A stretch of DNA of 64,000 nucleotides from Branchiostoma lanceolatum (Eukaryota > Chordata > Leptocardii > Amphioxiformes > Branchiostomatidae). The notes under the pieces were generated by a model. That model was not told the DNA's origin. It worked only from the letters and a program-made list of their open reading frames with translations, and did no database searches. Both the position numbers and the translations under genes were made by a program. Positions 11,648 through 22,503 of this stretch are shown piece after piece. The stretch spans positions 25,057,925-25,121,924 of the forward strand of contig NC_089725.1 of NCBI RefSeq assembly GCF_035083965.1, given 5' to 3'. Numbering within the stretch: the first letter of the stretch is position 1; each line of letters opens with the position of its first letter.

Positions 11648-14600
11648 TCAGTACGGTCGTGGTCGCGGTGGCATGGCCGGAGGAACTCGCGCTGAACGAC
11701 CCGGAGGACTCAAGCCACGTCCCGGGGGATAGCTGAAAGAAGGGGCGTCGGCCAGGAGGGTAACGATAAGTTAATCCACGGTTCATCATCAAAGTCAAAC
11801 TTCTTGTCATCAGCATTCCAAAAAAAATCAATCATCAAGTTAGACAAGATAGCTCTAAAGTCTCTGCTAATCCAATATGGCTATGTGTTTTACAGGTTGG
11901 AGTTGCATTCCAAGAAATAACCAATCGGTGACAGGTTGATTGCTAGTTGACTTAACATTCTACTCGCCCGTCCACGATACTTTGACACGTTTTTCCAAAC
12001 CGATTTTCACAGAAGCAGCAGAAGCGATATGTGGTAGATTAGCCGCATCAATTCAAGCCACGATTTGTCAATTTGGAAAGCATGTATTAAATCTTGTTAG
12101 TAGTGATATCTTCTTACCCCTTTCAGACCAAGAAATCAGCTCAATGTACTGGAAAATACTGAGACACATTAGACACACATAGCGTGGACAGTTATCCCAG
12201 TCTTTCTAAAATGCTGCTGACACACAACACAATTTTCCCGCAGTATCTACCGCCCTTACCGTCCAGGTGGGATGTCGTAAGGCTCCCTCCGAGGTAGTGG
12301 CAAGCGGTCCTCATAGCCCCTAGAAGTATAACAGTGGCACAGATGTAAATATGGCTTCATGCAAAGATATGCTCAAGATCTTTGTCTCAACAATAACATA
12401 TTTTGGGTCTAATTGCAGAGGGACCTTGCAGGACAAATCTGAATCATAACCAGTAATCCTTCTATGAGGATTTACATTTTTCAATCTCAATGCAAGGGTA
12501 TTTGCAAGTTTTCCTAATTTTCAAGTGCAAAACTGTAAAAAATGTCTTTTTTGAGATTTAGTTACCTTCAATCTAAAAGATGGTATCCAGTGCTATCTAG
12601 GGGTGGATACCGGTTTGGCTTAATAAGGTCCAAGTCCAAGTTTAGGTCCAGAGATTTAGGTTCAGGTCTGAACCTGAACCTGGACCTGATCCTGTCCAGT
12701 TGATGTTTTGTTTTATTAGACCAATATAAAGCATAGAGAATTAACACTGACACGCACGGCTATAAAAGTTTCTTGGCAAGAAAACTTTCAAGATAAACCA
12801 GTGTTTGATATTCAAATGTTTCACTTATTCTAAATGCCTTTTCTGTCAGAGGGGAGACTCAAAACACTTTTTATCAAACAAAATAGAAAAATATATTTGT
12901 ACTTTGTTCAGGTTTTTTTGGACTCAGGTTTTTGTCTTTCAGGTATTTGGACTTGGTTCTTGGATGTTATAAAGGTCCGAATCAGGTCCAGCGAACCGGT
13001 ATCCACCCCTAGTGCTATCCACTATTGTTTTAGTTTGATCAGGTAGAGGTACACTTGAAGTTAAGGTCTGGGCCTGTACCTAAACAATTTTACAGGTACA
13101 GTGTACTGGAACATAAGCCCAGCTTACAGGGTATCATGAGGTGTAGTTTGAGTACTGATATCTACCAGAGGGAGACGTGTGTTTACCTGGGGGGAGGGGT
13201 TCGTCGGCCGTACATGGGAGGTGGCGGCGTCAGTCGGCGACCCAGCGGACTGCGACTGCGCGCCCGGTAACCAGGAGGCGGCAGATCGCGGGGGTCACGT
13301 GGCGGCGGTAGGCGACTGAAAGTCATTGCAAACAGGTCACATGATTAGACTTAGTCACAAATGCCCTCCCAACACAGACCACCACTAAACACCACCAGTC
13401 ACCATTCTCTGCCCTCAAAGCCTTTGCCTTTACGCCAAGAACAAGTAACAATTTTGAAGCTAAATTTTTGTTTTATAAGAACTGATGAACATTTTCATGT
13501 TCCTTGGTTGAGAATACCTTGAGCTAAACCTGTGGCATTCAAAGGATAAAATGACAACAATAGGCTTGACTAAAAGAAACGGATACAACAGAAGCCTATT
13601 GTGCTATGTCCTAACCTGTGTTTGCTTTCGGACAGCCTGCAAGGTGCAGGGTTGACAGGATGTCCCATGTAAGGAGAAACAGGAAGAAGACATGGTTACT
13701 GGTGCTGGTCTGTGAGGGAGGGCACCTTTTGTTTTTTTTACACCTGCATAGAAACCCTTTCAACCGCCTGCTCAATGCTGAGCACCTAGTGTTACCCACT
13801 TCACCTTCAAAGAATTAGATTCAACAATTTTATGGATGTTAAATTGGTTTCAGCAATACGTTTTACTTCCACCACGCCTGGTATCACATTAGGGTTGGTA
13901 TCTAACAAGAGTGTTAATGTCACTGAAAATATCCTGACTACTTCGGCCAGTGGAACCCTAATAACAAAATGGTCACATTTGGGACAGGCTACCGGACAGA
14001 GAGAAACCCACATTGCAGATGGATCTGTAACACCTCTCATTACCCCTTTCAGTTTAGTACAACAGTTTATCATTTTGGCCAGCCGTGCTTTATTTACTGA
14101 GTTAATGCTTCAGCAACGTGGCTGGTGTTCAAGCTAAGATATGCAGCCTTAGCGCGGACAGTGGAAGCAGCAAATAAGCCACACAAGAGAACATCTGTGC
14201 AACACAGAAAGGGTGAAGCAGCAGTAGTGTGCGTGACACTTAGCCTGTTACACATTGCACCAGTGTTTCCGCCAGAGGGGCGTCTTCCCGTCAAATGACG
14301 GCCTTATGTCGCTTTGGACGGCCTGAACTCAGACATAGGCCGTCCTTTAAAAAAAAAAAAAAGACAAACTAAATGCCGAGAAATCGGGAAAAAAATACGA
14401 GAGGTCGGCATAATTTCAAATTGTTTTTCTTTGTTACTGCGGGCGTGGGGACGCTCTATATCGTTGGACATTCACACTCTTTTGTTTGTTGCTATTGTTA
14501 AGCTTGCGAAGAATCGATGTCGGTGCCTTTGGCATACGGTGATCTCATTAAAAACCCGTTTTTCAAGACTCAATCGAAGAAAGTCATCGAAGAAAACAAG

Positions 14601-17600
14601 GAAAAACGTAAACAAACCAAGAATTTCGCCCGTGCATTTCAGCCTCTACGTCGTGATTTGCCGCGATTCGCCGTGATTCGCCATCATTTCTGACCGTATT
14701 CAACACAATATATATTCCTTTGAATGTTTTTCCGTTAAAATTCTCCAAATGTACCGTAGATAAATTGTTTTTTTCGCTATGAATTCACGTAAGTCGAGTC
14801 GCAACCTGCCCCGTCCCGGGCCGTCCGCCATGTTTTTAAGCTCATTGATATGCAAGGTTCTAAGCGCTGATTGGTCCGCGTCATTAAATCTGTGCTCTGA
14901 TTGGTTGACGGCAAGATGTCACGTGACCACAGTGCGGGAAAACCCCTCTACACTTCAGGCGTTTCTGGTCAATATAGATCGCATTTTGTGACGATTGAAG
15001 CAGTATTATAGCGACCTTCGTATCAAATTGATTTTGAAAAATTAACAAAGTTTTTTCTGATCACAACATTCAGTTACTTTTCCTGGTCAATTAATGTTCG
15101 CGGTATGGTCAATTAATTTTCGCGGTACGGTCAATTAATTTTCGCGGTACGGCCCTCCCCAAGTGGACGGCCTCTCAGTCGCGGTCTGGCGGAAACACTG
15201 CATTGCACAATCCCTATTGCCATGAATTCTTTTCCTGACAAAAATATTCATAATCCAATTGGACGTAACATGGTTTTAACGAAGATAAAAACTACAAAAA
15301 TGTTACCACCATTCACCCACACCTCTAAGCACCAGAAGACAAGTCATATAAAAGACTTGGTTTTCACTATTATCTCTTTAACATTGTAGTTTTGGGGCAG
15401 TTTGTTGATATTATCATCAATGATGTTTAATACCAAATTTGTCTTGTGTCGAGTGATGCAGTTTTTGCTCTCAACTACATCAAAGACTTGGTTTTTCATT
15501 AGAAGTATGCAGTTTCCAGCAGTGGAACAGACTACAGACACTGAATAATCAAACATGAGCACAACCCACCTCTCATAGTACCTGCCAAGATGAAAACCAA
15601 AAGAAAAACAAAAGCACAGTTAGTAACAAGGCACTTACATTTCACTGAATGCTCCTGCAGTAGGATTTTAAAAATGATTTTCTTCCTTTCTCTAAAAAAT
15701 TTTTCACTGGGAATCACCCAGTGGAATCACCTTTGTTTAACACCAACACCTCATGAAATTACATGTTGCACATGAACACTATGCTGCTTAGATGAATCCT
15801 GTGCGACTATTACCACCTAAGACATCACAAGTGAAACCCTTACACCAAACCTACAAAGCTAAGATGCAATGTGACTGTCACACATTGGCATACCCATCCA
15901 TAGTTACTTCTTTAAAGTTTGGAGGACAATTCTTTGGATCACCCAGTAAGTCACCTTAAGCCTTATCATTATGTTACACATTATTGTTGTGATCGCTACA
16001 GCCAAGACTCACCTATCCCTGTATCTGTCATATACTGGATCCATGTAGCGCATCCTGTAGTAGTAGTCGGGAGGGGGAGGTGGCAGTCTCCGCTGCATGT
16101 AGTCTCCGTAACGATCACCCCGGTCTCGGTCATAACCATCATCGTAAGCAGGTGGGGGTGGACCACGGCCACCTCCGCCGCCGCCACCACTAGGGGGGAA
16201 ACTAAGTCATATAAGATACAATAGTCTCCCATTTATGTACGTTGATGAAGGTTAGACATCCAGGTAATAAGATAAGCCAAAAATAGTTACTCAAGCAACT
16301 GGATAAAATTTTGAAACAGACGTTTCAGACAGCATTTGCTGTCTTTCGTCAGTGACTAATGGAAAGGACTTTTGAGGGGGGGCAAGTCAAAATCATGATG
16401 CCTTCTAACATCTAAGATGTTTCATTGCAATGTTCCATAGTCACTCCCTCCCTATCTAGTGTACGTATCTATGTACTAAGGAATAGAAAGATCCTCAGTG
16501 TTGAAATATAAGCTGCCTACCCGCCCCTGCCTCTCTTGCCCCCATCTGTAGGACAGTCTCTGGACCAGTGACCCATCTTGCCACATCTGTAGCACTCTCC
16601 CCGGCTGCCCTGGCCTGGTTGTGTGCGCACCTTACTCTTGGACATCTATAGAAGCAACAGAACAATACAACAAGATTACTAATCAATTATGCTAAATCAA
16701 ATGTCACAATTAACATATATTAAAACAGAAACTACATCATACAGGGAAGGTGGATATACCGGTAGCTTAAAAGTCATTACACATCCATGACTTTGAAAAC
16801 TCAGAAAATGGAGGCATGACTATATAACTATTATAAGGCAATAAAATCTTAGTACACATATTACTTATTAGTACCTCAACAGTAATTCTTGTTCCCATCC
16901 ATTCCGTGTTGTTCAACGCCTTGATGGCATCATTCGCATCCTGCTCGTTATCCATATGCTGCAAAAAAAATGACACAGATGAACAAATACTTTCAACTTG
17001 ATTTTCATGTCATCAACTTTCCAGGGAGAGAAGTAACTTTGATCTATGAGTGACCACTCAGTCACAGGAAAAATTAGTATCACTCCTTTGAATCGTTGGC
17101 AATGCAAAGAAAGTAACAATGAAGGAAAACTGCAGCCACAGGCCCTTCTATCACCTTACCATATTGCCTTTGAATCGGCACATATTTGGAATATGGAGTT
17201 TGCAATCAACTTACCACAAAGCCATAGTTCTTGATGATGTCACATTCGTTCACTTTGCCAAACTTTTCAAACAAATCCTGCAAGTCCTTCTTCCGTGCAG
17301 GCTGCGGGACATTTCCCACATACAACTTGGTCATTTCAGCTGTGAAGAAGAAAAAAGAAACATAAATGATAAAACATTGTCTTCGGTGACAACTAATCCT
17401 GCCTGGGGTATCTGAATATTACTATCTAAGTCATGCAAAGGATATATACATTATACATCTGATTATAGACATTATTCAGTCAATTTTTGACGGTCTCAAG
17501 AACTAGTAAATAAGACGGCGTATGCAGGGTTCTCCCCAGACAACGGAACAACGGCGCGCCGCCGGTATACTCCTAGCTCTGCGCCGGTATACTCATTTTC

Positions 17601-19844
17601 AAATCTAGGGTGTTTCTTCCCTATTTTCCTGGATAATCTGGCAAAAATTCATGAAAATACGCAGAATTCTGGGCCGAGCGGCGTCACTTTTTCCGTCGGC
17701 ATTGTCTGTAAAAACTTGTGAATGGATCGGATACTCGAAAAACAATTGACCACTTCGCTACAACGCCGATGACAAAAGAATCTCATTATTGGTTTAGCAT
17801 CCGACTCCCCTAAATCCTATTTCCATGCAAACAATGCTAATTGTCTGTATTTACTTCATGAATCACAGCCAACGGGGTCAGAAAGAAATGAGAAATTTAT
17901 TTGGAGCTAGTAGTAGTAGTACTAGTACACGTTTGAGAAAATCACCTTACCGCCAGTGCGTGCCTCAAAATTCAGTCAAGATCGGCAAGCAGCAGGAAAA
18001 TGCCTGGTTCATTGTAGCACTACTACATTTGAAAACATCGTGTGGGGTTTTGTTTAACATTCGGTGTGTGTTTTTAGTCCCAAAAGCAATGAAAAATGCA
18101 GAACTTTGTTCAGTTTGTTGGGAGCACATGGTCTCCTAGCTGACGAAAATTCTGCCCTTTTTTTAACAAAATCGGAAATCCAGTCGAAAAATGGCTGCTT
18201 CATTTTAGCAACATTAACCATGAAAATACCAAGCATGGTGTTATTTCGCTTTTGGTGTTGGTTGTTAAGTCCCAAACCCGACGAAAATGCAGAAATTTCA
18301 GAAAAACTATGAGGTTCTACCGACCGGCGACCATTTTCTTTTGTTTATAATGAAGCTAGACAGAAAATAGCCTCACATTTTACCGCAGATTACGGGCTTT
18401 AAAATTTGATATCATGGGCACGGAAAAAATATTAATCTTTTAGAAAACTGCATAATAGAAGGCTTTAATATTTATTTGAAAGTTTAAAGGATCATTTTCT
18501 TTATTTTCTTTGGTTCAGATGGGTTTTTTGAACGTCAAATACAATTTGTATCTAGTTTGAATCTGCGGCTACAAATGCAAATCCACTTAAATTCTACAGG
18601 AGGAATGGAACATTCCATTCTCAGACTAAAGGGGCCATTGCAAAGACTTGTAGCTGGAGATTTTACACTTACACTGTTACAGCAAACTTTTGTGTATGTT
18701 GGGATTTTGATGTGTGAAATTCTTCAGGAAAATTCATTACATTCTACAGCCTGTATATCAGAAAATGCACAAGTTTCTGTTGTCTTCTTTTTTTTATAGT
18801 TTTTGATGTGTTATTCATATCAATTTGAAGAAAAATTATTAATATTAATATCAAAATGAGAAGGTTTTGCCCAATGTTCTCCACATCTTTTTCCCATTGT
18901 GATTTGCCTCAAGTTCCAAGTAGAAAATACATGACTAGGAGTTGTGTATACTATTCTTCTTGTTGAACTTGATGGCACCGTTGGCCCCCGGTAAGGGGTC
19001 ATAGCGGGGAACCTATGCCCAATTTTTCCCAAAAATTCAGAATTTTTGTGTCAGTTTGTATCATAGATTGAGGGTTAGCTTGCTTTTTTCTGTTTATGTG
19101 ACAGGGATGAATCGAAGATTAAGCAAAAGCCATCAAGATGATGTCAGAAACATATGTAATAAAGTATATGTGTTTTCAAAATAGTGTTGGCTTGAACTTT
19201 GAAGATTTTTCCTGCCTCTTTTGCTTGTGATTGTTGGGAAGAAGTCAACATGAAGTTGCAGGAAATGGCCTCCATTTGAACTTGAAACAACCCAAATGCT
19301 AAAGCTTCCTCCTCCGGAGGGGGGGAAACCCCCCTCCGGGCCACCCCCCCAGCACGCGCCAAGGCGCGTCGCCTCGGGTGCTTCGCACCCTCCTCCGGTA
19401 TACTCTAAATTTCTGGGGAGAACCCTGGCGTATGCTTGGCTTTATAATCACAAAGTATGCTGTTGTTTGTGTGACTATGAGTGTTGACTTTTTGCACATG
19501 GGACAGTGTTGCATGATGGGAGATCAGGGGATTAGCATGTCCAGTCGAAAACTAAAACGACGCCCTGCAGCGTCTCACTCTGCCTATCTGTTTTGACATA
19601 AATAAACTTTCTTCGTGTCCTAAAACATCATCCATACCAACATTGATGTAATATATTTCATATGCACAGCTCATATACCAGTAGAGGAGCAGAGACGAAA
19701 AGCCACAGCGCGACGGACGGGACGCCATAGAAAACTTGTCTCACAAGCTGACACACAAAGCCCATGCACGCTACCTCTCACTTTCAACGGCTCACCTTTG
19801 CTGCTGTTCCGGCCCGGGAATGGCCTACCACGGTTGAACGACAT
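11648..19844 (-). CDS. RRM and CCHC zinc-knuckle RNA-binding protein, RBM4/Lark type
   Basis: Eight coding exons on the minus strand: 19844-19796, 17339-17215, 16958-16875, 16645-16521, 16189-16013, 13315-13187, 12319-12260, 11732-11648. All junctions are GT-AG, phases close, and the total is 277 residues. Exons 2-3 make one RRM: RNP2 is LYVGNV, and the RNP1 region reads [12 protein letters not shown]. Exon 4 adds a zinc knuckle [14 protein letters not shown] (CX2CX4HX4C). This order matches the second RRM plus knuckle of RBM4, where vertebrates carry two RRMs. Exons 5-8 are rich in Gly, Arg, Pro, Tyr and SR dipeptides and end RPRPY. Expected roles are nuclear splicing or translational control. 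A candidate AATAAA is at 11241-11236. The gene diverges from DNAAF4. Confidence 0.9.
12598..13011. mobile_element. hAT-type non-autonomous DNA transposon (414 bp)
   Basis: Terminal inverted repeats TAGGGGTGGATACCGGT and its complement bound 414 bp in an intron of the Lark-like gene. An exact 8 bp target duplication GTGCTATC lies at 12590-12597 and 13012-13019. The 8 bp duplication and TAGGGGTG ends fit hAT elements. No transposase frame is present. Internally there are degenerate inverted copies of a TTCAGGTCC-like motif. Confidence 0.85.
13400..14252. other. Lark-like intron sequence without recognised content
   Basis: Open frames on both strands near 13618-13818 and 13807-14137 have no recognisable domain, start context or splice partners. 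This is AT-rich intron sequence between coding exons at 13315 and 16013. Confidence 0.4.
14261..15200. mobile_element. hAT-type non-autonomous DNA transposon (940 bp)
   Basis: Ends are CAGTGTTTCCGCCAGA and its exact complement TCTGGCGGAAACACTG. An exact 8 bp target duplication CATTGCAC lies at 14253-14260 and 15201-15208. CAGTG ends plus an 8 bp duplication are diagnostic of the hAT superfamily. Subterminal GACGGCC motifs recur at both ends. Three tandem copies of a unit of about 23 bp containing GGTCAATTAATTTTCGCGG lie at about 15084-15152. No long transposase frame is seen, so the copy is non-autonomous. It sits in an intron of the Lark-like gene. Confidence 0.9.
16239..16375. mobile_element. 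MITE fragment (ACTCAAGCAACTGGATAA family)
   Basis: Starts ACGTTGATGAAGGTTAGAC and contains ACTCAAGCAACTGGATAA, then GACGTTTCAGACAGCAT and CTTTCGTCAGTGACTAA. The same order of motifs occurs at 35782-36444, a short hairpin form at 41866-41990 and a fragment near 63160. It lies in an intron of the Lark-like gene. Confidence 0.65.
17526..19426. mobile_element. TIR DNA transposon, non-autonomous (1.9 kb)
   Basis: AGGGTTCTCCCCAGA at the left faces TCTGGGGAGAACCCT at the right. Flanks carry a 9 bp duplication GGCGTATGC (17517-17525 and 19427-19435). Reading the ends as CAGGG...CCCTG, as in hAT, leaves 7 matching flank bases. It fits hAT or a 9 bp-duplicating family such as Mutator-like. Near both ends is the motif CCGGTATACTC. 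The right end has a very GC-rich palindromic tract (about 19306-19395), which could fold strongly. No transposase frame was recognised. It occupies intron 1 of the Lark-like gene. Confidence 0.8.
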
Positions 19845-20409
19845 CCTACCGTCTGTGGGAGCGCGGAATGATTAAGAATACCAAAATTACCCCTTACACC
19901 GCGGGGAAAACGCGAAAATCTCTGAGCACCAAACCAGTTTTACCCTCGCTAGACTCGGCAAAATGGCGGGACTGCTACACCACGTGACACTGGATTGCAA
20001 TCACAGTGCTTAGCTAAAGGACCTCTGATTGGTCTGATTTTCAAGGGATCTCCGAAACCATTCCTGCTGTCCAATCACGAAGAAGATAACAGAATACGTC
20101 TGGAGGTTATACCATCTACGAAAATTTTTAGGTGTTTATTCTCGTATTGGAAATGTTCATTAGAATGTTTAGATTTGTAAATTAGTTGTTTCTATGCATG
20201 TATGAAAAACACAGCGTAATACAAATATTTCGAAATCCTTTGAATAAGACAACTAAGAATTTTTCTTTTGAGTACACGATATACAATAAAAAGTAAGATT
20301 CCCTATGATGTGAATGTGATATTCTAATATGGCCGTCTGAAAACCATAGTAACCTATGTAACGCGTGCCTGCTGTAGAATCTGTCTCACTCTCCGAATCT
20401 AACGCAGTC
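19845..20409. promoter_or_regulatory. Divergent promoter region, Lark-like gene and DNAAF4
   Basis: The two start codons point away from each other and are 565 bases apart, so both 5' UTRs and promoters must lie here unless upstream non-coding exons exist. No TATA box is clear; the Lark side carries CpGs (ACCGCGGGGAAAACGCG) typical of housekeeping genes. Start sites cannot be fixed from sequence alone. Confidence 0.6.
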
Positions 20410-21702
20410 ATGCCGATCACAGTGAAAGACTACACTTGGGAAGAGACCGAGACTTCGGTTTTCATCACAGTTCCGCTCAAGGGCGTGCAGGCCAAGAAGA
20501 CAGACATATTCTCCACAGACAAGTACATCAAGGTGAACTACCCTCCCTACCTGTTTGAGGTCGACCTGTTTGCACCTGTGGTGGATGATAAAAGTACGGC
20601 TCAGGTGGGAAATGGCACGGTCGTCTTCAAGCTTGTCAAGAAAGACCCCGGTATCTGGACACAGCTTGCAGCGTCGAGTGGTGGTGACAAGAAAGCTATG
20701 ATAGAGAAGAGAGAGAAGGAGATTGAAAAGGCACAACAGAGAGCAGAAGAACAACAGAAGGCTGCTGCAGAACGGAAGAGACAGGAACAGAAGTATGCAC
20801 TTCGCGAGCAGATGAGACTGGAGGAAGAAGAAAGAAGAAGAGTCGAAAATGCAAAGAAAGCTGAGCGTGAGCTGGCAATGTCTGAGCTGGAAACGTGGAA
20901 AAAGCAGCAAGTTCAGACTGAAATTGCTAAAAGGAATGAGGAGAAAAACAAGACTGAAGAAACAGAGCGAAGATTTGAAGTTGCCAAAGAGGAAGAAAAG
21001 AAGCCACAAGTTAGAGCACAAACAACCGAAAAGATTGAACCTCCCAAGAAGAAGTCTGAAGCTGCTAAAAAGAAGTCGTCCATGTTTGAGGATGATGATG
21101 CCAACATGCCAGCCATCAGGTCCAAAGGAAAAATTGAGGTGTCCTTCACACCAAGGGTCTTCCCAACACCCGTGAGGGAGTCCAAGCTTCATGAGGAGGA
21201 GGAGTGGCTGAAGAAACAGACAGAAGCCATGCGGGCTGCAGACATCGACGATCCAAACTTAAGCGAGGAGGAGAAAAATCCACTGTGGCTGAAGGAAAAG
21301 GGAGACGGATTTTACAAGTCTGGAAACGTCCTTGCCGCTGTGAATGCATACTCACAAGCTATCCGCATGGACAGTAAAATGCCTGCTCTCTATTCCAATA
21401 GGGCAGCCTGTCATCTGCAGATCAGGAACTTTCACAAAGCTGCACAGGACAGCTCCCGGGCGTTGGAGCTCTTGACTCCTCCAGTACCTGCTAATGCAGC
21501 AGCCAGGTGTAAGGCCCACGTGAGGAGAGGTACATCCCTCTGTCAGCTGGAGATGTACGTGGAAGGCTTGATGGACTACGAGGCAGCGCTGAAGATAGAT
21601 CCCAAGAATGAAACTCTCACACAAGATGCTGAGAGAATCCGTCAAATCATACAGGGTAGCACTGACAATAATGGCAACGATGCATTGGAGTCATTAGATT
21701 AG
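20410..21702 (+). CDS. DNAAF4: Dynein axonemal assembly factor 4 (DYX1C1), single exon
   Basis: A 430-residue protein (human: about 420). DNAAF4 works in the cytoplasm with HSP90/HSP70 co-chaperones to preassemble axonemal dynein arms for motile cilia. Residues 1-90 form a CS/p23 domain (VKDYTWEETETSVFITVPLK, NYPPYLFEVDL), 100-200 a charged coiled coil, 240-265 the conserved box SFTPRVFPTPVRES, and 290-415 three TPR units (LYSNRAACHLQIRNFHKAAQ, HVRRGTSLCQLEMYVEGL). The start MPITVKDYTW aligns with human MPLQVSDYSW; the frame is open further upstream but has no earlier ATG. The whole gene is uninterrupted here, whereas the human gene has many exons. It diverges from the Lark-like gene. Confidence 0.97.
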   Translation: MPITVKDYTWEETETSVFITVPLKGVQAKKTDIFSTDKYIKVNYPPYLFEVDLFAPVVDDKSTAQVGNGTVVFKLVKKDPGIWTQLAASSGGDKKAMIEKREKEIEKAQQRAEEQQKAAAERKRQEQKYALREQMRLEEEERRRVENAKKAERELAMSELETWKKQQVQTEIAKRNEEKNKTEETERRFEVAKEEEKKPQVRAQTTEKIEPPKKKSEAAKKKSSMFEDDDANMPAIRSKGKIEVSFTPRVFPTPVRESKLHEEEEWLKKQTEAMRAADIDDPNLSEEEKNPLWLKEKGDGFYKSGNVLAAVNAYSQAIRMDSKMPALYSNRAACHLQIRNFHKAAQDSSRALELLTPPVPANAAARCKAHVRRGTSLCQLEMYVEGLMDYEAALKIDPKNETLTQDAERIRQIIQGSTDNNGNDALESLD

Positions 21703-21999
21703 AGCTGAACCATTTTGTTTGCTGCCTCATGTACAGATATGACTAGTGAACCAAAATCTCTGATGTGTTACAATGTACCAGCAAATTAGTTTGGTTGAGT
21801 TATTACTATACTACTAATACTAGTAAATGTTTTTTTTCCTTTGTGACACATTTCAAAATTTCTTTAGACTACATGTATTGTTGAATTGCATATTGATTGC
21901 ATACTGTATATTCAGTTTTCATTAGGATACTAGTAATCTTATAATGTTATACTGTATATCACAGCATTTCAATGCTTGTATGGATTGAGGTCTATAACA

Positions 22000-22005
22000 A
22001 ATAAA
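22000..22005 (+). terminator. Poly(A) signal of DNAAF4
   Basis: AATAAA 297 bases after the DNAAF4 stop, the only canonical signal in the short AT-rich 3' UTR. Confidence 0.65.
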
Positions 22006-22424
22006 GTTGAGAAAGTAGTTCATTGCAAACAGGTTTATCAAAAGAAAAGTTCTTTCAGTCAACAGCTGAAACCTGAGAATTTGTTGTGTGATTTCATATT
22101 ACTATTATCATATTAGCTAGAATTGCAGGACCTGCATTCGTTCACTGATGACTTTATAGATGGCATTGCCTTATGTGAGAAATGGTCTCCCACTCTTGAG
22201 ATGTCTGGATAGGGTTGTCCTAAATATGACAATCAACATGTTACTAGAGAAATGGGTAGAAAAGTATCCAGACTCATATTTTGAGAATACCTTTGTCAAT
22301 TTGTTTAAGTCAGAATCTTGTGGTCTGAAGTAGGTTTGGGGAAAATTGTCTCAACTTCAGAGCGTAGGCAACTTGCTGCTATCCAATGTGTCACACTGAA
22401 ACACAAGAGGTAAGTAGTACAGTC

Positions 22425-22503
22425 TCCTGGCTCCCGGGATTCCAATCCTCGCTGAACCCGGGCTACCAGCTCACAGCGCACCAACCGCTAGGCTAAAAGG
22501 TTT
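22425..22503 (-). repeat. tRNA-derived SINE head or tRNA pseudogene
   Basis: On the minus strand TAGCCTAGCGGTTGGTGCG resembles a pol III A box with D loop. About 35 bases later GGATTGGAATCCC resembles the B box (GGTTCGAATCC). The anticodon arm does not fold well, so this looks like a tRNA-like SINE head rather than a working tRNA. Its 3' limit is unclear. Confidence 0.4.

Noticed and set aside
13832-14137. 101-codon plus frame in the Lark-like intron
   Set aside because: No domain, overlaps the flank of a transposon, and an equally long frame exists on the other strand.
20386-21192. 268-codon minus-strand frame opposite DNAAF4
   Set aside because: Antisense shadow of a conserved coding exon with coiled-coil codon bias; no homology or splice sites.
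22425-22503. Functional tRNA gene on the minus strand
   Set aside because: The boxes are recognisable but the acceptor and anticodon stems do not pair well; treated as SINE head or pseudogene.
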